This document shows, one piece after another, positions 58,677 through 64,000 of a stretch of DNA of 64,000 nt. The position numbers were made by a program, and so were the translations under genes. The stretch is from Metallyticus violacea. Taxonomy: Eukaryota; Arthropoda; Insecta; Mantodea; Metallyticidae. The notes beneath the pieces were generated by a model, which ran no database searches, was not told the DNA's origin, and worked only from the letters and a program-made list of their open reading frames with translations. Positions within the stretch are counted from its first letter, which is position 1. Each line of letters begins with the position of its first letter. The DNA lies in NCBI GenBank assembly GCA_030762175.1, contig CM060846.1:233617512-233681511 (forward strand). Reading direction: 5' to 3'.

Positions 58677-58835
58677 CCGACACGAGTAGCCGAGTTCGTT
58701 AAGACACGGCTCCTGAGCGGGAGGTCTGGGGTTCGATTCCTGCCAAGACCGTTCTCCTTGAAAGGTTTTCTTCACTCCTCATAAAAGGCAAACGACAGGG
58801 AGGTACCCTAAATTTAGACCTGGAACGTTTCAGGA
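58677..58835 (+). mobile_element. SINE-B copy 6, 3'-truncated, with target-site duplication
   Basis: The head (GAGTAGCCGAGTTCGTTAAG; GGTCTGGGGTTCGATTCC) and the first half of the body (GGGAGGTACCCTAAATTTAG) are present, then the copy stops: the 3' module and tail are absent. ACTTCAGCATTGA (58664-58676) and ACTTCAGCACTGA (58836-58848) flank it with one mismatch in 13. The duplication shows that the short form itself was inserted, or that a later deletion ended exactly at the flank. Confidence 0.8.
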
Positions 58836-58999
58836 ACTTCAGCACTGAAGTGCGCTCGTACATTCAGGCGCAGAATTCGGGGAGAATTAGATAGGAAAGC
58901 GGTTGCGTGGCCAGCACTAACGCCCTTTCTTTTTATTTCATTTCCTTATTAGTCTTAGTTTTCTCGGAGTAACAAGGTTGATGAATTCCATCCTGCGTG

Positions 59000-59142
59000 A
59001 GTTCTATGGATTTTCCATAGCACAAGTCTTTCGAGCGGAACTTTAAGTCATGTGATCCGTGCCATTGATTTACGGCACATTAAATAACTCCATATCCGAT
59101 AAAAAGAAGTCCTTGGGCAAAATTATCGGCTATTTCACTTTG
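59000..59142 (+). mobile_element. Partial, diverged SINE-A
   Basis: TGATTTACGGCACATTAAAT, AAGAAGTCCTTGGGCAAAAT and TATCGGCTATTTCAC match the SINE-A body. Head and 3' end are absent. It adjoins a SINE-C-like GATGGGCTGACCAC at 59165-59180. Confidence 0.55.
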
Positions 59143-59199
59143 AGGTACCTTAGTTGCCTTCTAGGTGGCGATGGGCTGACCACTTATCACTCTGCCCTC

Positions 59200-61790
59200 T
59201 CTAGGAAAATTATCTTGACTAAATTATCCTTAGTATAGTAATCTCTCTTAAAGGGGAGACCGAGGCTGGAAATGGGCTGTGATGCTATAGTAGAAGAGGA
59301 ACATTTTTCTTTCGAGGTATGCTAAGAGTATGGTGTAAGTTACCCCACAACAGAGCGAAACTGAATCGAATAAAAGCTAAATTGTAAATTTTCAATGTGG
59401 AAAAACAATACTTCTGCAAAGTTTCTGAAACTGCATCTAGCATTTAATTTCCTTTAAACGTTTTACCGAAAGTCAAGATTTTCCTATTTATAGCTTTTTA
59501 ATGACATGTCAGTGCACATATATTCTTTCGGTAAGGTCCTATTACACACTGTATAATGGTGATTTGTTGCACATGGCACAAGAACAGAGCATCTCACCTA
59601 GTTGTTAGTAGTCTGGGTCTAAATTATTTAAATGGATAGCGATTAGGACATTTTCCAGAAAGAGTTTGGAATGACTAGAGCAGAGCTTTCGGGACGAATA
59701 CATGAACAATACTTTCTCATGTATACCTAGATATTTTCTTATTATATGATTTACATTGTTTTCCATGTACACTAGTAAAACGTGTTTGACCAAATTTTTT
59801 ATCATTAATGACGCCAATTACAAATATGATCAAATTCATAATATTGCGAACCCGTTGAGACAAAAATAAATATTCTCCATCTTTGATTAGTATAATTAAC
59901 TATTCAATGTCCAAGTAACGTTATTGCTTTTTATTCTACTCTGCAAATAATTCATAATTTTGCTAAGAAGAATATCAAATCTCTAACAACTTCTTTGACT
60001 CATGTAAGAAAATGCAAACTTGCACACCCTTAATGCCAGATAGCCTCTAACAACAAGACTCAGATAACGGACTATACATAGCCCCATGCCTTTCTTTCTG
60101 GTTGCAAACAACCCATACTTTTTCACAAACAACTTCTATATTCGAGTAAGAAAACAGATTCCAAATGCCACATTTGAGCACTGCGTATTCTTTCACTGAT
60201 CTGATGCCGGCTCTATAACAGTTACAAGTTACTGTAACAATTTAAACACTACGCATTCAACGTGCTATTTTTAAAAAAACAAACACAGGGAGAGAGAATA
60301 ACGTCTTCAATTCACCACTGTATAGGGAATAGAATGTATGCACTGGGTTAGTGATGCTGAAAAACCTTTCTCGAGTAGTAGTTTTCTAGAGATCAGAGTT
60401 TGTAAAAATGTTCCTAACTAGAACTAAATTATTATATTTTCAAACAACAAACTCGTCATTCAACTCACGTTCGATATATAGACATAAATCTCAAAAATTA
60501 GTTACCTCAGAAAGAACGCGCATTTGATGTACTCACAATACCTAAGACATTGACGGCTGTCGTCCAAACTTATACACTCTAACAAAGAACTGAAATTTGA
60601 AATTATGAAATTAGTTATCGTATGATTCATTTGTGTTTATTATAATTACACGAAGGCAAGTTATTAATACTCTGCTACGTTCCTTTTCTATATTTAAGGA
60701 CAATAAATCATAAATTACATGCATGGACTCTAGAACTGTTAGTGAAAAAACCTGCAATAATTATTATTAGTTATGAGACACTGTGACTGAAAACGTTCCT
60801 AGATATTGAGTCAGATATAAGAAAAAAACATGTCTCTTATATTCATCGCCTGGAAAGTGTTAAATGCGTGCTCAGAGAAGCATCCAACTCTAAAAGAGAT
60901 TAACTTGTACAAATGTATATCACCAGCATATAGCACGACAGAAACCTCAAGTTTCGAACTACTTATACATTTCCATTTACATATTTAGATCAATGAAAGG
61001 ACGAATGTTTGCTGACAGTGTCTTTAAATGTCTATTCACAAACTGTCATGATTCGCAGGCTAAATCACGCGCATCTATGGATATTTCCAATAAACACGCA
61101 TTCTTTTCAAACAAGAAAAAAGGTAATTGTGAGTCAGGTTTCATTGCTTAATTTGTGTAATATGTAAACATCTTCTTGCTAATTAGTTTATATCTAATGA
61201 ATAGTGGAAAACACTCTAGAGAATAATATAACTAGTAAATAATACCAGATGCTCACAGTAATAAGAATGAAGCATAGAAAACTGGTGCAAAATGTCCTTC
61301 ACAGATGATGAATGTGATTTACTGACAACTGGGTACATTTGTATTATTTTTCATTATCTTGTTCCATTGAATGCCATTAAAACATATTTTATAAACTAGT
61401 GTAACATCAAAACCTGGATGGAAAAATTTGGATTTATATTTTAAAATATACCATCTATATATGCTTTGTGTTGCGAAAAGAGAGCTTAAAATATTACGTT
61501 TGTGTTATCAAGGATAATGTAACGTTAAATAATTGACATGGATGAAAATCTATAATTTATTGTGAAATGTCAATTAGGAGGATAATAACTTGCATAAATC
61601 TTTAGCTGAGATGACACATCTACAAGTGCGGTTTTACATTAATCACTATATCTTCATTTAAGAACTTATAAGGGAACATGTACTAACTTTAGTTCCAATA
61701 ACTCCCATGTATTGCATCTAAAAAAAAAAATACCGAAACTGTAAAGGAATATAATGCAGCGAAACGTTAAGTTCGGATGAGCTTTTAAGA
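59200..61790. other. No feature recognised
   Basis: A+T-rich, unique-looking; the frame at 59605-59817 has no motif. Confidence 0.4.
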
Positions 61791-61799
61791 CGGATGCTT

Positions 61800-62400
61800 G
61801 CTATTTATTCTGGTAGACCTGAGGCCATTAGTCCTTTTCTTCCGCCCTACCAATCTAATAATAATAAAATGAAGTTATAGCGACAATAATACAACCATAA
61901 CATTGACTGTGAAGTTGACAATACTCGTACATATATAAACCAACGTAAAACATGATGTATGCAAATAAATGTATGCTAATACATAAATATGAAGGATGAA
62001 TAATATTAACTTAAAAAGAAGAAAAAATAAGAAAATAAAAAAACAATAATACAGCAAGCAACAGCAGTAGCAATTTATACTATATCAACATACGTAAATT
62101 CTGAAAGTGGAAATAAATATATGAGCAAAGCATGAAATTAAAAACCCTAACAATACTATAAAGGAGACAGAAACATTTATGATAGTAAACAAAATAATAG
62201 AATGAATAAATATACAGCAGGGTAAAACAAATAAATACACATATTGTAACAAAAGGAATCTGAATCAAGGGTAATGGATTATTTCTAATAATATTAAACA
62301 ATTTCTTGTGAAATGCTACTAAGTTTGGCAGTCTGTCACATCCTGTGGCAATGCTGTTGTTGGCACTGGGGCGATAGTTTGAAGGAGAAGCAGAGATAAA
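61800..62400 (-). mobile_element. Possible 3' end of a LINE
   Basis: On the minus strand, 62290-62390 reads CDRLPNLVAFHKKLFNII, the pattern of the last residues of CR1/jockey-type ORF2 proteins (LP.L..F...L...L). It is followed by A+T-rich DNA and then TTATTATTATTAG and TAATGGCCTCAGGTCTACC with AATAAATA, like a LINE 3' untranslated end. Low-complexity frames at 61875-62301 fall inside. Confidence 0.35.
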
Positions 62401-62404
62401 GCTA

Positions 62405-64000
62405 TTGGTTAGGTTTCCCTCAGGTCTCTAGTTACCGAAAGACTTCAATTCACCATGTTACGTTTTCCTGCAAAGTGCAACCTCTTCAGACCGTACAAGA
62501 CTTTTCTAAAGTACATTGCAGATATGATATTTGTTCTCATTGCTGACCATCCTATAAACTTTATCAAGCTTCATTCACTTGCTCATTTCCAAACCTTGCC
62601 TGGCATTTTAAGGTATGCGTTAAAACGGATACCAGGTAAAACCAGAAAAACGTCTTTACAGTTTTCTTTTACAGTGTTGAAGGTGACTGCAACAAACACG
62701 TATATGACAAAGGTGTTTTTATGAAACGTGCGTAATACAACCACTCGTTCTGTTATAACAATTGCGTCATTTAATTGTATATGTGGGTGCGTGATGGGTA
62801 TTTGAAACTGTTTCAAATAATACCCGGGATTTGTCAATTCATTTTTTATCTTATGCACTCTTTTGAGTATAAAACTTTGCACTCAGTGCCCTTTCGTTTG
62901 CATGCAGCTTCTTATGTCGAGTAACTTTCCATTCCGTGAGGTTGGCTTCTTATTTTCATGAAGCGAATGAGACACCGTAAAGGAGAAGGTAGCAGTGCAA
63001 CTGAGGAGGCCAGTTGCGTAATGCGTTCTGTTCAAGACGCTATCAAAATTTAATGCTTTGAGTCTCTCAATGATTCTTTTTCACAACATTTATTATATCC
63101 TTTGTCCAGCTTATTATTTCAATCTTTTTCAGCTAAATTATAGTATCACTTGACTTCTTTCTTTGAGGTCTGCCAATTGTTAGTTCCAATTGTTTCCACT
63201 TATGTATTTTCTTCATCCGTTTATATAACCAAATCAGCACAGTATCGGGATCTACGCTTCATAGGTTAAAGTACTCAAATCATGGGCCATGTCCCCCTTT
63301 TTCTTAAATGTATTGTAGCTGTCTCTATGAGACGGAAAACTAAATAAAGATAATTCTTAAATACATGCACTTGATGATGGTGAATACAAGAAACGACCCA
63401 AGTGCACGTGGACAATAGGGATTGCCATATTCAGTTCTGATGCAAACTGCTACTGCTATTACCATCCCCTAGCATCACTTTTATCAGAAGTGCACTTGTT
63501 ATTAAACCCTACTACCGCCGTTATATACAGGCACTGTGACCACCACCCATTTATTGCCAAAAAACAATTTTTATTAAACTAAATGCGGCACATGTGCAGG
63601 TCACTATACAAAACTGAATATTATGATCAAAAACCAACTTACTTTAATTCAATAGACCAAATGTGGATGTATCAATAGCTTATTCAAATATAAATAGCCT
63701 ATTTAACTGCTTATCCTTAACGATATTCCACCCACAATAATGTTCGCTTATGTAACTAAATTGTCGAAGTTGTGTTTCATGATTAAGTTTCCATCGTAAG
63801 GAAAGTGAAAGAGAGAGAAATAAAAGAAATTAAAATAATCCATTCAATCGTTCTCCTAAGTTATCGCGCCACGATAGCTTATTACGACGAAATTATCGTT
63901 TTCTTTCGGAATATAACCAGTTTCATGTAGACCTTCGAATAAGTTTAATGTTACGTCCGCTGCTCATTAGTTTAAATTTCCGTCATTCCTGTAATACTGG
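62405..64000. other. No gene supported
   Basis: The 89- and 99-codon frames at 62455-62882 lie on opposite strands of the same DNA and show no motif. The rest is A+T-rich. Confidence 0.35.

Noticed and set aside
61875..62301. Hydrophobic minus-strand frames resembling membrane proteins
   Set aside because: Low-complexity A+T-rich sequence; Phe/Leu/Ile/Tyr bias follows base composition.
1..64000. CRISPR array, operon-like gene cluster or bacterial genes
   Set aside because: No spaced identical repeats of that type and no dense coding; the sequence is clearly eukaryotic.

Overview
The window looks like intergenic or intronic DNA from a large, repeat-rich arthropod genome. The evidence is high A+T content, no dense gene structure, tRNA-derived SINEs flanked by target-site duplications, many mariner-like transposase fossils of arthropod type, jockey/CR1-like non-LTR retrotransposon fragments and two Penelope-like (GIY-YIG) fragments. 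I cannot name the species. Nearly all open frames are remnants of mobile elements, antisense shadows of them, or chance frames.

Only one segment looks like a host coding exon: 9403-9600 on the minus strand. It is 198 bp, far more GC-rich than its surroundings, and has good splice sites at both ends and an open Gly/Ser/Pro/Tyr-rich frame. It is phase-symmetric (1-1). The rest of the window is plausibly its intron(s) or flank; no partner exon was recognised.

Layout. 0-6.2 kb: start of a mariner-like repeat, SINEs, a 952-bp element with 31-bp inverted repeats around an unidentified reading frame (894-1845), a LINE RT fossil (4.2-5.3 kb) and a complete but dead mariner-like element (5321-6187). 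6.2-10.2 kb: unique sequence, a tandem duplication, SINEs with clear target-site duplications and the host-like exon. 10.3-13.9 kb: a graveyard of three mariner-like elements. 15.3-16.5 kb: a LINE RT fossil split by a SINE. 19-24.9 kb: SINEs, a mariner-like HTH remnant, simple repeats and a possible LTR/primer-binding-site remnant. 27 and 42.5-43.6 kb: two Penelope-like copies in the same orientation. 29.8 and 34.5-36 kb: LINE fossils on the minus strand. 31.1-31.9 and 40.5 kb: two members of one hAT-like family. 45.0-50.5 kb: several tandem repeats (about 132, 187, 150 and 18 bp units), a TA-flanked mariner-like deletion derivative, and a LINE 5' fragment interrupting the 150-bp array. 53.9-54.4 kb: another internally deleted mariner. 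56-59 kb: SINEs. 59.2-64 kb: almost featureless A+T-rich DNA, apart from a possible LINE 3' end near 62 kb.

Two SINE families dominate and are called here SINE-A (tRNA-Arg-like head; 3' end with a GGACGCT/AGCGTCC stem) and SINE-B (class-II tRNA-like head with a Ser/Leu-type A box; 3' end GGGCGTTAAACACY followed by ATTC/ATTA repeats). Both have a GTTAAA motif just before the last stem, so one LINE partner may have mobilised both. No new defence or metabolic system was found. The best leads are the host-like exon, the orphan inverted-repeat element, the shared SINE 3' structure and the 18-bp in-frame satellite.
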